DNA of 64,000 nucleotides from Clostridia bacterium (GTDB taxonomy: Bacteria > Bacillota > Clostridia > Oscillospirales > Acutalibacteraceae): assembly GCA_017437005.1 (NCBI GenBank), contig JAFSBZ010000033.1, positions 1-64,000 of the forward strand. Reading direction: 5' to 3'. Below are positions 41,517-50,268 of this stretch, one piece after another (position 1 is the stretch's first letter; each line of letters begins with the position of its first letter). Both the position numbers and the translations under genes were made by a program. The notes under the pieces were generated by a model that worked only from the letters and a program-made list of their open reading frames with translations, ran no database searches and was not told where the DNA came from.

Positions 41517-43070
41517 ATGTTAAATAAAATTGCACATATAAGAAAAAACATAAAACTCAGAAAGAGATCTATTTTTGTCTGTGTTTTTAAAATGTTTATT
41601 AGCTTGATTATCATTCCTTTGTTATCGTGCAGTACACTGCTGATTATAAATAAGGGTGAACTGCCACAAACTTTCGAAACAGTACAATATATCATTTATG
41701 GTATTTTGGTTGCGGTGTATTGGTATATTTGTAATGTGCGCAAATGGTCGCATTCGTATATGCTGAATTACACACAAACTGCATTAGAAATTAATGGTAA
41801 ATATTGTCCGCGCTGCTATTCTAAAATGAAAATTTCTTTAGATGTTTTCGATTACGAAGAAAAAGTTGGAGAAAGAATTATAAAAAGAGTTTATTCTGAC
41901 GGTACAGTGTGGCATGATCGAGAAGCAATTATGGAGAAACGCAAAGAAAAATTGCCTCATTTTATTTGTTTGGGTAAACAATGTGCAATTGAAACTAAGC
42001 CGCAAAAATTCAGTGCAGATTCATATAAGGTAAGGCGACAGGTGAAAAATAATTATTCTTTTTGCGAATTGCCGAGAAGTATTGAGAACACATATAGATT
42101 GATTGTTGGAGATTTTAGTGATGATTACAAGTGTTCTGTTATGAGCAGGTTTCATAGTGGATTACATCGTATTCTTTGGGTTGTTGTTATTGTAATTATG
42201 TTAATCATATCTAATATTAATAAATATGGTGCATTTGAAAAATCGTTGGAGATGCTTTTTGACACAACTAATGCTTTGATTTCTTTTAGCGTTATGACGG
42301 TTCTTTTACTTGTTGCTTATACAGTTATACAAATTTTTCTTAAGATTCAGTGTGATAAAATATATTCATTAGTTGATTATGAAAAAGATAAGAAAATAAG
42401 AGAAGAATTATCGGCAAAAATTTATTTTACTAAAATAAATGGTGGATATTCAATTCAATATCGGAAAGATGCTATAAGAAAAGCTCGAAAAGAAAAAGAT
42501 CCTATGGTTGAAACGCTACCTAAATACGATTATAAATCGGAAAAGAAATTTTTAAAGGATAAGAGAAACTATATCAAAGCGTTAATGGAAATGATAATTT
42601 CATTTTTAGATGAAACCGGATTTTTACATAAAGTTAAATATTATAATGGATGTTATAATATTGAAAGTATTATCAATGCAAAACAGGTTAGACAATATGA
42701 TTTTATAATCGATGAAGAAACTGGTTATTTTGGGATATATACATATTTTCGTTATGGTTTACATCAAGAATATGTTGAGAATATTGTAATGGATTGGTTG
42801 AATGAAAACGAAAATAATACATTTGCAATATTTGTAGATCGAGATCCTTATGGTGTTTATATATCTTCGGGAATTCCATTTACTCTCGATTATATATTAA
42901 AAGATACTGACAAAATTGAGTTTAAAGATACTATTAATCGCTATATAGGATGGATAAGTGTTTTGCAAGATAAGATTTTTGATGAGTTTGGAGAAGATGA
43001 AGACTTTTCTGAAACTCCAAATATCAGTGAAGAGTTGCTAAAACAAGCAGCTAATCAGTTGAAACATTAA
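41517..43070 (+). CDS. Unknown membrane protein with zinc-ribbon-like loop
   Basis: A 517-residue protein. It has two membrane segments near the N terminus (about 22-44 and 57-75). A loop follows with CPRC (YCPRCYSKMKIS) and later paired Cys (FICLGKQCAIE). Two more segments lie at about 220-240 and 255-280, then a large cytoplasmic charged C-terminal domain (SIQYRKDAIRKARKEKD, YDFIIDEETGYFGIYTYF). I recognise no family. The GGTGATTTA upstream of ATG 41517 is a weak SD. Base composition is even more AT-rich than flanking housekeeping genes. With the tethered sigma and the lipoprotein it forms an accessory envelope module. Confidence 0.65.
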   Translation: MLNKIAHIRKNIKLRKRSIFVCVFKMFISLIIIPLLSCSTLLIINKGELPQTFETVQYIIYGILVAVYWYICNVRKWSHSYMLNYTQTALEINGKYCPRCYSKMKISLDVFDYEEKVGERIIKRVYSDGTVWHDREAIMEKRKEKLPHFICLGKQCAIETKPQKFSADSYKVRRQVKNNYSFCELPRSIENTYRLIVGDFSDDYKCSVMSRFHSGLHRILWVVVIVIMLIISNINKYGAFEKSLEMLFDTTNALISFSVMTVLLLVAYTVIQIFLKIQCDKIYSLVDYEKDKKIREELSAKIYFTKINGGYSIQYRKDAIRKARKEKDPMVETLPKYDYKSEKKFLKDKRNYIKALMEMIISFLDETGFLHKVKYYNGCYNIESIINAKQVRQYDFIIDEETGYFGIYTYFRYGLHQEYVENIVMDWLNENENNTFAIFVDRDPYGVYISSGIPFTLDYILKDTDKIEFKDTINRYIGWISVLQDKIFDEFGEDEDFSETPNISEELLKQAANQLKH

Positions 43071-43107
43071 TTGATAAGATTGTTATAAATATTCATAAAT
43101 TGTTAAT

Positions 43108-43136
43108 TTGACTTCTGTAAGAAAATATTGTAAAAT
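43108..43136 (+). promoter_or_regulatory. Orphan promoter downstream of the membrane protein gene
   Basis: TTGACT (43108-43113) and TAAAAT (43131-43136) are 17 bases apart. No gene with an RBS follows before the terminator at 43316-43350. Confidence 0.65.
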
Positions 43137-43142
43137 AATTAT

Positions 43143-43350
43143 AGTAAAGTTTACACGGATTACTATTTACGGTGGGTTGTACCGCAAATAATAAGACTGT
43201 GATAACCACTCTTTACTCACCGCTTATACTCACCCGAACATTTAGCGGACAAAATGATAAAAGCATATAGTCATGGGCTTTTGACAATATTTAAAATTTA
43301 TTTTTCTAAATATTAACCGTAAACTCTTTTTGAGTTTGCGGTGTTTTTTT
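43143..43350 (+). ncRNA. Candidate non-coding RNA upstream of spoIIIA
   Basis: A promoter (43108-43136) and a strong terminator (43316-43350) delimit about 205 bases without a convincing ORF. The 5' part contains GTTTACACGG and ATTTACGGTG, which can pair with ACCGTAAAC at 43316-43324. GGTG (43172-43175) could pair with CACC near 43230, so alternative folds are possible. I match no known RNA family. It could be a small RNA or simply an untranslated leftover. Confidence 0.35.
43316..43350 (+). terminator. Terminator before the spoIIIA operon
   Basis: ACCGTAAACTC (43316-43326) pairs with GAGTTTGCGGT (43332-43342) around T5, followed by G and T7. Confidence 0.88.
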
Positions 43351-43352
43351 GT

Positions 43353-43380
43353 TCTATAAAAAGTATTGCGGTCATAAACT
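43353..43380 (+). promoter_or_regulatory. Possible sigma-E promoter of the spoIIIA operon
   Basis: CATAAACT (43373-43380) matches the sigma-E -10 consensus CATACA(A/C)T at seven of eight positions, and TCTATAA (43353-43359) is a plausible -35 about 13 bases upstream. spoIIIA is a mother-cell sigma-E operon in model species. Confidence 0.4.
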
Positions 43381-43412
43381 TAAATAAAAAGTTTACGGAC
43401 AAGGACTAAAAA

Positions 43413-44327
43413 ATGCCTAAAGAGTTTGATAATGCAATTTTACAAATTTCAGACAAAATAAAAAGAACATTGCAATTTATTCCAGACGATATAAAACACG
43501 ATTGCGAAGAAATACGACTTAGGATTAAAAAGCCCGTATGTCTTACAATAGGTGGTAATGTGATGTTTGTTTGTAAAAACAGTGCTGTCAGTACTGTTTT
43601 ACCGCCCGACCCTTTGATTGCGACTGAAGAGATTATTAATGAAAGCCTTGCGCTTCTTTGCAATAACTCGGTGTATCTTCATGAAAACGAGATAAAGCAA
43701 GGATTTGTGTCATTGACCGACGGTAACAGGGCAGGTGTTTGCGGAGTGTTTAACGCCGAAGGTATGCTTGTTTCGGTATCGTCAATAAACATAAGAATTG
43801 CGCGTCAGATATTTGATTGCGCAAAAAATATTTTGCCATACGCAACCGATGGTTTGCTTGTAGCAGGACCGCCCGGAAGCGGAAAAACCACGATATTAAG
43901 GGACCTTATTAGGTTGCTTTCAAACGGCGAGGGCGGAAGGTATTACCGTGTTGCGGTAATTGACAGCCGCAGAGAAATTTCGGGCGGTGGAAAATTAGAT
44001 ACAGGTGTTAACACCGATATTTTTTATACAACCGATAAGTCCATTGGGGCACAAATGGCAATACGAACAATGTTTCCCAATTTTATAGCCTTTGACGAGA
44101 TTGGCACCACAGCAGAGCTTGATAGCATAAAGGTTTGCTTTAATGCAGGGGTTGGAATTATAACCACTACTCATTGCAAATGTAAAGAAGATTTATTCCG
44201 CCGCCAAATTCCGCGGGATATAATTAAATGCGGAGCAATAAAATATGTGGCTCTACTTGGGGAAAATACACATAAAAAAATTCAAATTTTAACAAGTCAG
44301 GAGATAGAAAAATATGTTTTTTCTTAA
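43413..44327 (+). CDS. spoIIIAA: Stage III sporulation protein AA (ATPase)
   Basis: A 304-residue secretion-type ATPase, powering the SpoIIIA-SpoIIQ feeding-tube channel between mother cell and forespore. Walker A is GPPGSGKTT, Walker B-like FIAFDEIGT; the TTHC and EIRLRIKKPV segments are typical of the family. ATG 43413 has AAGGA upstream. It is the first of eight overlapping genes AA-AH, with the last codons overlapping spoIIIAB by 14 bases. Confidence 0.96.
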   Translation: MPKEFDNAILQISDKIKRTLQFIPDDIKHDCEEIRLRIKKPVCLTIGGNVMFVCKNSAVSTVLPPDPLIATEEIINESLALLCNNSVYLHENEIKQGFVSLTDGNRAGVCGVFNAEGMLVSVSSINIRIARQIFDCAKNILPYATDGLLVAGPPGSGKTTILRDLIRLLSNGEGGRYYRVAVIDSRREISGGGKLDTGVNTDIFYTTDKSIGAQMAIRTMFPNFIAFDEIGTTAELDSIKVCFNAGVGIITTTHCKCKEDLFRRQIPRDIIKCGAIKYVALLGENTHKKIQILTSQEIEKYVFS

Positions 44328-44766
44328 AATATTTGGAGTTGTATTAATAGTAGCTTCAAGCGCGTATGCAGGTATTTTAAAAAGCGGTCGGCTTGTAAAA
44401 AGATATGAAAAATTATCACTTGTTTCTGATGGGGTGGACGAACTTTATAATTATATCGGTCAAGGTGAATTTGAACTTGAGCGCGCCATAAAAAACGCTT
44501 TTTGCAAATGTGATTTTTTAAGGTTTCAAAGCGGTGATATTTTGTGTGATGACGATACTTTAAAAAACGATAAAAAAATGATAGAAGAATTTTTTAAGCA
44601 GCTTGGTCATTCAAGCAAAAAAATTGAATGTGATCGTATTGATTTATTTAAATTTAAGCTGAAATCACAATTAAATGAAGCGCAAAACGACATAGCGCAA
44701 AAAGGCAGGATATATAAAACGCTGGGTGTATGTTTTGGTTTGATAATAGGAATTTTACTTATTTAG
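44314..44766 (+). CDS. spoIIIAB: Stage III sporulation protein AB
   Basis: A 150-residue protein with an N-terminal membrane segment and a C-terminal one, and the SSAYAGILKSGRLVKRYE motif seen in SpoIIIAB. It resembles the GspF component of type II secretion and is thought to anchor the AA ATPase. It overlaps spoIIIAA and precedes spoIIIAC by 10 bases. Confidence 0.92.
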   Translation: MFFLKIFGVVLIVASSAYAGILKSGRLVKRYEKLSLVSDGVDELYNYIGQGEFELERAIKNAFCKCDFLRFQSGDILCDDDTLKNDKKMIEEFFKQLGHSSKKIECDRIDLFKFKLKSQLNEAQNDIAQKGRIYKTLGVCFGLIIGILLI

Positions 44767-44776
44767 AGGTATAAAA

Positions 44777-44971
44777 ATGGATGTTGATTTTATATTTAAG
44801 GTTGCGGCAATTGGAATTATTGTTACGGTTCTTCATCAATTGTTGGTGCGTTCTGGTCGCGAGGAGCAAGCAATGCTTGTAACACTATCGGGTTTGGTGG
44901 TTGTGCTATTGATGGTGGTGGGTGCAATCGCCGATTTGTTTAGCACTGTAAAAGGATTGTTTGGATTGTGA
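44777..44971 (+). CDS. spoIIIAC: Stage III sporulation protein AC
   Basis: A 64-residue protein with two membrane segments, typical length of SpoIIIAC, containing GIIVTVLHQLLVRSGREEQA. It overlaps the GTG start of spoIIIAD by four bases (GTGA). Confidence 0.93.
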   Translation: MDVDFIFKVAAIGIIVTVLHQLLVRSGREEQAMLVTLSGLVVVLLMVVGAIADLFSTVKGLFGL

Positions 44972-45363
44972 GCGCAGAGGTAATAAGGGCGGCTGTTGTA
45001 ATAATTGTTACCGCAGTTTTAGTTACTGCGTTACGTAACCGACTTGGTGAATACGCTATTATTTTGTCGGTTGTTGCAACCGTGGTTATATTAATATCAA
45101 TTTTAGAGAATTTGTTTGGCGCAATAGGAAGCTTTAATAATTTGTTTTTGAAAATTGAAAACGCGGGGGTGTATTTTGCTACCGCTTTAAAGGCATTGGG
45201 AATTTCGTATATTACTGCTTTTGCGGCTGATATATGCCGTGATTTTGGACTTTCTGCATTGGCGCAAACGACCGAAATCGTGGGCAAAATTGCGATTTTT
45301 GTACTGAGTATACCACTTATGACGGCCGTGCTTGAAACGGCGCTTAAATTTGTAGGACAATGA
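44968..45363 (+). CDS. spoIIIAD: Stage III sporulation protein AD
   Basis: A 131-residue protein with four membrane segments, related in sequence to SpoIIIAC, with GISYITAFAADICRDFG conserved in the family. GTG 44968 overlaps the spoIIIAC stop; its own stop overlaps the spoIIIAE ATG (ATGA). Confidence 0.93.
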   Translation: MSAEVIRAAVVIIVTAVLVTALRNRLGEYAIILSVVATVVILISILENLFGAIGSFNNLFLKIENAGVYFATALKALGISYITAFAADICRDFGLSALAQTTEIVGKIAIFVLSIPLMTAVLETALKFVGQ

Positions 45364-46463
45364 GAAAATTTATATTTTTTATAATATTTGGATTACTTTT
45401 AGCTTTGCCTGTAAGCGCCGATGACAACTACGTTACACAGTACAATAATGTTGGAGCAGATGAGCTCTATAACGGTCTTGACCAACAAACGCAAGAATTT
45501 TTTAATCAATACGAAATCGACCCTGAAAATCCTGATTGGGTAAATAAATTTACAGAAAAAAATGTATTTTCGCATATCTGGAATATTTTAACAGTAGAAA
45601 TAAAAGCACCTTTAAAAACAGGCATTTTAATTGCGAGTGTAATATTTTTAACAGCCGCGCTTACAGCTTTTGGCATTTCTAATAGCTTTGATGCGGCTAT
45701 CTACACGGCTACATTAGTTATAGGAGTATTGATAGCTTCTGACATATGGCAAAGCGTTGAGTCGGCTGTAAATGCAATTAAATCTTGCAGTACGTTTATG
45801 TTTTCATTTGTTCCAATTTTTGCAAGCATACTGGCGCTTTCGGGTAAGACCGTAACGGCGCCTGCTATGAGCGCGCTGCTATTGGGAGCGAGTGAAACGG
45901 TGGCGTTTATATCCTCGTTTGCGGTATTACCGCTTATGGGTGGGTATTTGGCACTTAGCATTGCTTCGGGTGTATCACCGTTGCTTAAAAATTCCGGAAT
46001 AGCCGACGGTGTAAAAAAGCTTTCTGTTTGGATAATGTCATTATTTGGAACAATATTTGTAGGTATATTAAGTGTTCAAACTGCAATAAATTCTGCAGCG
46101 GACAGCGTTACGCTTAGAACGGCAAAATTTATACTTGGAACATCGGTGCCTGTAGCAGGCGGCGTGCTTAGCGAGGCTGTATCTACCATATCCTCTTCTT
46201 TGGGGTTATTACGTTCTTCGATTGGAATTTATGGTGTGGTTGCATTAGCGGTTATGCTGCTTCCAACGATAACAGAGATTATTTTATGGCGATTTACACT
46301 GATGATTAATATCTCTTTATCTGAATTGTTTTCGTTATCTAAAATAAGCGGAATTTTACGCGCAATAGATTCAATGCTTGCGGTAATTTTAGGTGTAATT
46401 ATGGTGGTAGGCGGTGTATTTATAATTTCGCTTTCAATAGTAACTAAGGCAGGAGGGGTGTAA
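45360..46463 (+). CDS. spoIIIAE: Stage III sporulation protein AE
   Basis: A 367-residue polytopic protein with an N-terminal signal-like segment (cleavage expected near PVSA), an acidic exposed domain, and about seven membrane segments with FVPIFASILALSGKTVTAPAMS. It is the predicted channel/scaffold component. It overlaps AD at its start and abuts AF at its end (one shared base). Confidence 0.94.
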   Translation: MRKFIFFIIFGLLLALPVSADDNYVTQYNNVGADELYNGLDQQTQEFFNQYEIDPENPDWVNKFTEKNVFSHIWNILTVEIKAPLKTGILIASVIFLTAALTAFGISNSFDAAIYTATLVIGVLIASDIWQSVESAVNAIKSCSTFMFSFVPIFASILALSGKTVTAPAMSALLLGASETVAFISSFAVLPLMGGYLALSIASGVSPLLKNSGIADGVKKLSVWIMSLFGTIFVGILSVQTAINSAADSVTLRTAKFILGTSVPVAGGVLSEAVSTISSSLGLLRSSIGIYGVVALAVMLLPTITEIILWRFTLMINISLSELFSLSKISGILRAIDSMLAVILGVIMVVGGVFIISLSIVTKAGGV

Positions 46464-46888
46464 TGAGTGAGATAAATTCTTTTATAATTAGTTTTTGCGT
46501 GGCAAGTATATTGCTGGGTTTTTTGTATATGCTGTGTCCTAACGGGAATATGAGCGCGAGTGTTAAATATATTTTTTGTTTGTGCTTTGTGTGTTGCGTG
46601 GTAGGTACGGCAACAAGTATACCAACTCCAAGTTTTTCTGCTTTTGATAAAAAACAAAATGTTGATATACTTACCGAGCAAAAAACTGCCGTTACTGCGC
46701 AAGCGATATTTTGCGAGGCTTTAAGACAGTCTAATATAAATTTTAGAAAAATTACCGTTGATACTAATAAATTAAACAATGGTAGCATAATTATAAGTAA
46801 GATAACTGTTTACACCACCGAATCACAGCAAAGGGTGCGTGAGGTGTTGGATTCTGACAGTTATGAGGTTGTTGTAATAAATGAATGA
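46463..46888 (+). CDS. spoIIIAF: Stage III sporulation protein AF
   Basis: A 141-residue protein with two N-terminal membrane segments (IISFCVASILLGFLYML and a second) and a soluble ring-building-motif-type domain. It lies in the conserved place between AE and AG and overlaps AG by eight bases. Sequence conservation is modest, so position carries part of the call. Confidence 0.88.
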   Translation: MSEINSFIISFCVASILLGFLYMLCPNGNMSASVKYIFCLCFVCCVVGTATSIPTPSFSAFDKKQNVDILTEQKTAVTAQAIFCEALRQSNINFRKITVDTNKLNNGSIIISKITVYTTESQQRVREVLDSDSYEVVVINE

Positions 46889-47414
46889 AAAAATTAAACA
46901 AATAATTCAAACTCCAAAAGTATTGATAATAGTGGGTGTGTGCGGAATACTGTTAATATTTATATCCTCACTTTTTTCAAGTGATGATAATACTAAAAAC
47001 GCCAAAGCAATAGATACATATGACACACAGCAATATTGTAAACTGCTTGAAAACGATATAAAAAGCATTGTAACCGGAATTACGGGTGATAGAAAGCCAA
47101 CGGTAGTAATAACTCTTGAAAGCGGCATACGGTACAGTTATGTCAGCGCAGAGGAAACCGACACCTCAAGCTCAACGGGAAACACCAATGATCAGCTTAG
47201 CGAAAGCAAAAAGCAGTCATACATTACGGTAAAAACAACCGATGGTGGTGAGCAACCGCTTATTGTTACAGAAATAATGCCGCAAATAAGGGGTGTTGCC
47301 ATTATTTGTTCGGGCGGAAATTCCGAGGCAGTTGCCGAAAAAATAAAAAATGCCGTCACAGCGGCGTTAAATATAACATCAAAACGAGTATATATTTCAG
47401 GAGGAATCGAATAA
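46881..47414 (+). CDS. spoIIIAG: Stage III sporulation protein AG
   Basis: A 177-residue bitopic protein with one membrane segment (about 14-31), then a ring-building domain ending PQIRGVAIICSGGNSEAVAEKIKNAV, the typical SpoIIIAG signature. It forms the large intermembrane ring in the mother-cell membrane. The TAA stop overlaps the spoIIIAH ATG. Confidence 0.94.
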   Translation: MNEKIKQIIQTPKVLIIVGVCGILLIFISSLFSSDDNTKNAKAIDTYDTQQYCKLLENDIKSIVTGITGDRKPTVVITLESGIRYSYVSAEETDTSSSTGNTNDQLSESKKQSYITVKTTDGGEQPLIVTEIMPQIRGVAIICSGGNSEAVAEKIKNAVTAALNITSKRVYISGGIE

Positions 47415-47953
47415 TGAAAAAAGGTAAGGTTTTTGGAAAACATCATGTGGTTTTGGCACTTATGGTTTTGGCGCTCTGCGCGGCGGTGTGGCTTAATATG
47501 AAATTTTCATCTACCGAAAAATATTTAGGTCAGGCTACGCTTGTAAATGACAGTGAGGTTGCAAGCGGTGAGGCGATTCAAACCGCTGCCAAGGCCGAGA
47601 GTAGTGAGGATTATTTTGAAACTGCCAAAAAGGATAGGCAAAAGGCTTTAGACGAAGCACAGGAAATAGTAGAAGAAACCCTTAAATCCGCAAACGCTAC
47701 CCAATCGGAGCGTGAAGCGGCGCTAAAAACAACTACAGCAATTGCTACCAGAGTAGAAAAGGCAAATAACATTGAAACCCTGCTTAAAGCAAAGGGCTTT
47801 TCAAAAGCGGTTGTTGTAATTGGCGATAGCGATGTCAGCGTTGTTGTAAAATCAGAGGGCATTACCACGTCGCAGACATTGCAAATACAGGATATAGTTA
47901 CAGCTCAAACCGAAATACCGCTTTCAAACATTAAAATTGTTACAATAAAATAA
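47414..47953 (+). CDS. spoIIIAH: Stage III sporulation protein AH
   Basis: A 179-residue bitopic protein. One membrane segment (about 11-25) is followed by a helical Lys/Glu-rich region and a YscJ/FliF-like domain (KGFSKAVVVIGDSDVSVVVKS). It binds SpoIIQ across the septum. The correct start is ATG 47414, overlapping the AG stop; a longer frame running through spoIIIAG is an artefact. It is the last gene of the operon. Confidence 0.94.
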   Translation: MKKGKVFGKHHVVLALMVLALCAAVWLNMKFSSTEKYLGQATLVNDSEVASGEAIQTAAKAESSEDYFETAKKDRQKALDEAQEIVEETLKSANATQSEREAALKTTTAIATRVEKANNIETLLKAKGFSKAVVVIGDSDVSVVVKSEGITTSQTLQIQDIVTAQTEIPLSNIKIVTIK

Positions 47954-47955
47954 TC

Positions 47956-47984
47956 TTGCAAAGTCGAGGGAATTATGTTACAAT
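47956..47984 (+). promoter_or_regulatory. Promoter of the Asp23/Gls24 gene
   Basis: TTGCAA (47956-47961) and TACAAT (47979-47984) are 17 bases apart, directly after spoIIIAH. Confidence 0.75.
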
Positions 47985-48043
47985 AAATTTGTAATAATAT
48001 TACAAAGTGTTTTTTATGATTTTTATATACGGAGGATAAAGCA

Positions 48044-48385
48044 ATGGACAACAAAACTCAACTTTCCGTAAGCACCGAGGTGCTTGAAAAAATGGCAATC
48101 CTTGCCGCGCAAGAGATTGAAGGCGTTAAGGGTATTGCAAAAAAGGCGATTGATATTAAGGGCGCTATCAAATCAAAAAACGTTGTTAAAGGCGTTAAAG
48201 TTGAAAGCATAAACGGCGCTATCACAATCAATATTTATATTTGCGTTGATGCAAATGCAAAAATGCGTGAGGTTGCCGAGGCCGTTCAGCAAAATGTTAA
48301 GGATAAAATCCAAACTATGACCGGTACTGCTGTAACACGTGTTAATGTTAATATTGAAGATATAGATTTTGCCGAAGAAGAATAA
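48044..48385 (+). CDS. Asp23/Gls24 family envelope-stress protein
   Basis: A 113-residue protein of the Asp23/Gls24 (YqhY/YloU) family. Conserved blocks are VSTEVLEKMAILAAQEIEGVKGI and VAEAVQQNVKDKIQTMTG with an acidic tail. In Staphylococcus Asp23 is a membrane-associated envelope-stress protein; the homologue between spoIII genes and accBC/nusB in Bacillus (YqhY) has been tied to fatty acid synthesis control. ATG 48044 follows CGGAGGA. It has its own promoter and a bidirectional terminator. Confidence 0.92.
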   Translation: MDNKTQLSVSTEVLEKMAILAAQEIEGVKGIAKKAIDIKGAIKSKNVVKGVKVESINGAITINIYICVDANAKMREVAEAVQQNVKDKIQTMTGTAVTRVNVNIEDIDFAEEE

Positions 48386-48396
48386 ATGATAAATTT

Positions 48397-48432
48397 AAAA
48401 GAGCAGACTTTATTTAAAGTCTGCTCTTTTTT
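48397..48432. terminator. Bidirectional terminator between Asp23 gene and kinase gene
   Basis: AAAAGAGCAGACTTT (48397-48411) pairs with AAAGTCTGCTCTTTT (48416-48430), loop ATTT, with T and A tracts on both strands. Confidence 0.93.
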
Positions 48433-49147
48433 ATAATGCTTCTGATAATTTTTTAACCGATTGATAGCGATTGTCAGGACTAATATCGGTGCATTTTTTA
48501 ACAATTTTTCCGGCCTTGCCTTTAACAACGGTTTCGCTTGGATGTTTTCCTGTAAGCATAACGTTAAGTAAAACGCCCATTGCATAAATGTCTGATCGGG
48601 AATCGGTTGCGTTAATTCCTAATTGTTCGGGTGAAGCGTAGCCCACAGTTCCCATAACAATTGTATCTTTAGGCTTGTTGGTTATTTGGCGCGAGATGTT
48701 AAAATCTATTAAAACTACGTCACCGGTATCCGAAATTATAATATTTTCAGGCTTTATATCACGATGAACAATGTTGTTTTTGTGTAAAATTTCAAGTGCG
48801 TTACAAATTGCGATAAGCACTCGCTTGGCACCGCGATATCGGTATTTGCCGCTTTTCATAACGTCGGCAACGGTTATGCCGCTTATAAATTCTTCTAAAA
48901 CAATTTGTCCGTCAGTAAGTGTTAAACAATCGTATACTTCGGGAAGATTATTTGAATTAATACCACACAAAATTTCGTATGCAGTAACAGCTTTCGGAAA
49001 GCTGTGCAGTACCAAATCACGATTTAGCTTATTGTGTCTTAGGTGCAAAACCTCGCAATCATTTTTTTTAGAGAGCACACCTACAAGGCGGTAACTTTCA
49101 AACAGGTTTTTTATGTATTGTTCGCGCGTTATATTTAAACTGTTCAT
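48431..49147 (-). CDS. Atypical Ser/Thr protein kinase
   Basis: A 238-residue stand-alone kinase domain. The catalytic loop VHRDIKPENIII (near residue 127) and GTVGYASPEQ activation segment with SDIYAMGVLL are intact. The Mg-binding DFG is DFN (LIDFNISR, near 149). The glycine-rich loop is missing (GVLSKKNDCEV), and the expected VAIK lysine position reads LVLH. Activity is therefore uncertain; it may be a divergent kinase or a pseudokinase. There is no membrane segment or sensor domain. ATG 49147 overlaps the end of the zinc-ribbon/BspA-like gene by four bases, which suggests that protein is its membrane partner or substrate. Confidence 0.82.
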   Translation of the reverse strand: MNSLNITREQYIKNLFESYRLVGVLSKKNDCEVLHLRHNKLNRDLVLHSFPKAVTAYEILCGINSNNLPEVYDCLTLTDGQIVLEEFISGITVADVMKSGKYRYRGAKRVLIAICNALEILHKNNIVHRDIKPENIIISDTGDVVLIDFNISRQITNKPKDTIVMGTVGYASPEQLGINATDSRSDIYAMGVLLNVMLTGKHPSETVVKGKAGKIVKKCTDISPDNRYQSVKKLSEAL

Positions 49148-50262
49148 TCAATATCGCCGCCGTTCCACTGCTTGTATTGCGCGTTATAGTTTTCTGCTAT
49201 GTTTCTGTAATAGTAATAATTAAAGTTTGTGCAGTCGCTTGAACAGTGTATAGTAAGCGTTCCGTTGCGATTATTTTTGCTTGCAAAAGCGGTTTCAAAT
49301 ATATCTATAGCTCGTCCGCGCAAATAAATATCGGTTAAATTATAGCAGCTTGAAAAAGCGTTTTGCCAAATTGTTTTAACTGTGTTAGGTACGATTACTT
49401 TTTTTACAGTTTGACTTATAGCAGAATCACAAAATGCATACGGCATTATACCACCAACCTTTTTGCCGTCGATGGTATCGGGTATATCGTATATTCCGTC
49501 GGATGCGGCTACACTCACACCCGTAATAACTATTACGTTTGTAATAGGCTGTGCAGGCATATTTTCTTCGGTATAACAGTCAGAGGCAACAGCGTTTCGG
49601 TAAATATATACTGCTTCTGTTTTGGTAGGTGTATTGTTATCGTTAGCGCTTTGATTATTTGAACTGTTATTTGTGCTGCCGGTGTCGTTACCTTGTTCGT
49701 TTGAATTTTTATTGTCATCAGCATTGCTGCTGGAATTGTCAGTGGCGGTGTTATTATTATCAGTAGAGTCGGTTGTTTCTGTGGTGGTATTATCTGTTGT
49801 TTTGTCTGTTTCGGTCGTAGTATCTTGCGGTTTTGCTGGCTTTGTCGCGGGTTTAGTGACATCGCCTTGCGCAGAACTATTTTCGTTGTTGGAAACAGTG
49901 GCTTCATTGGTCGATTTATCTTCAGTATCGTTGTGTGCAACGCTGTTATTAGCATCAGAGCTGTTGTTTGGTGTTTTGTCAACAGCGGTAGTGTTGTCGG
50001 CTGATATAGTTTCGCTATTGTTAGTAATTATCTCACTTTTGGGATAAGATTCGTCAGGAGTATTACCAATATCATTTTTACTTAAAGCTAAGATAACTAT
50101 TAATATAGTTATAATAGGCAACAAAAAGGCGGCTAAAATATATGGCCACCTTTTTTTAATTTTAGTAGTAATTACTTCTTTTTCTTGTAAAGAAGACATA
50201 CAAAACACGCAAAAACGCGCGTTATCTTCTATATCTGATTTGCAAAAAGGACATTTTTTCAT
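49144..50262 (-). CDS. Zinc-ribbon, membrane-anchored BspA-like protein
   Basis: A 372-residue protein. It has an N-terminal zinc ribbon (CPFCKSD, CVFCMSS) and one membrane segment (about 40-60). A Thr/Ser/Asn-rich disordered linker of about 150 residues follows, then a C-terminal BspA/LRR_5-type domain (GGIMPYAFCDSAISQTVKKVIVPNTVKTIWQNAF, YLRGRAIDIFETAF). The zinc ribbon would be cytoplasmic and the LRR outside. Linker codon repetition is high (ACA/AAC-rich). It sits between an HTH regulator and the kinase; the three genes abut or overlap. Confidence 0.8.
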   Translation of the reverse strand: MKKCPFCKSDIEDNARFCVFCMSSLQEKEVITTKIKKRWPYILAAFLLPIITILIVILALSKNDIGNTPDESYPKSEIITNNSETISADNTTAVDKTPNNSSDANNSVAHNDTEDKSTNEATVSNNENSSAQGDVTKPATKPAKPQDTTTETDKTTDNTTTETTDSTDNNNTATDNSSSNADDNKNSNEQGNDTGSTNNSSNNQSANDNNTPTKTEAVYIYRNAVASDCYTEENMPAQPITNVIVITGVSVAASDGIYDIPDTIDGKKVGGIMPYAFCDSAISQTVKKVIVPNTVKTIWQNAFSSCYNLTDIYLRGRAIDIFETAFASKNNRNGTLTIHCSSDCTNFNYYYYRNIAENYNAQYKQWNGGDIE

Positions 50263-50268
50263 TACGTA

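Noticed and set aside
47306-47413. Extended N terminus for spoIIIAH
   Set aside because: It reads spoIIIAG in another frame; the overlapping ATG at 47414 gives the family-typical start.
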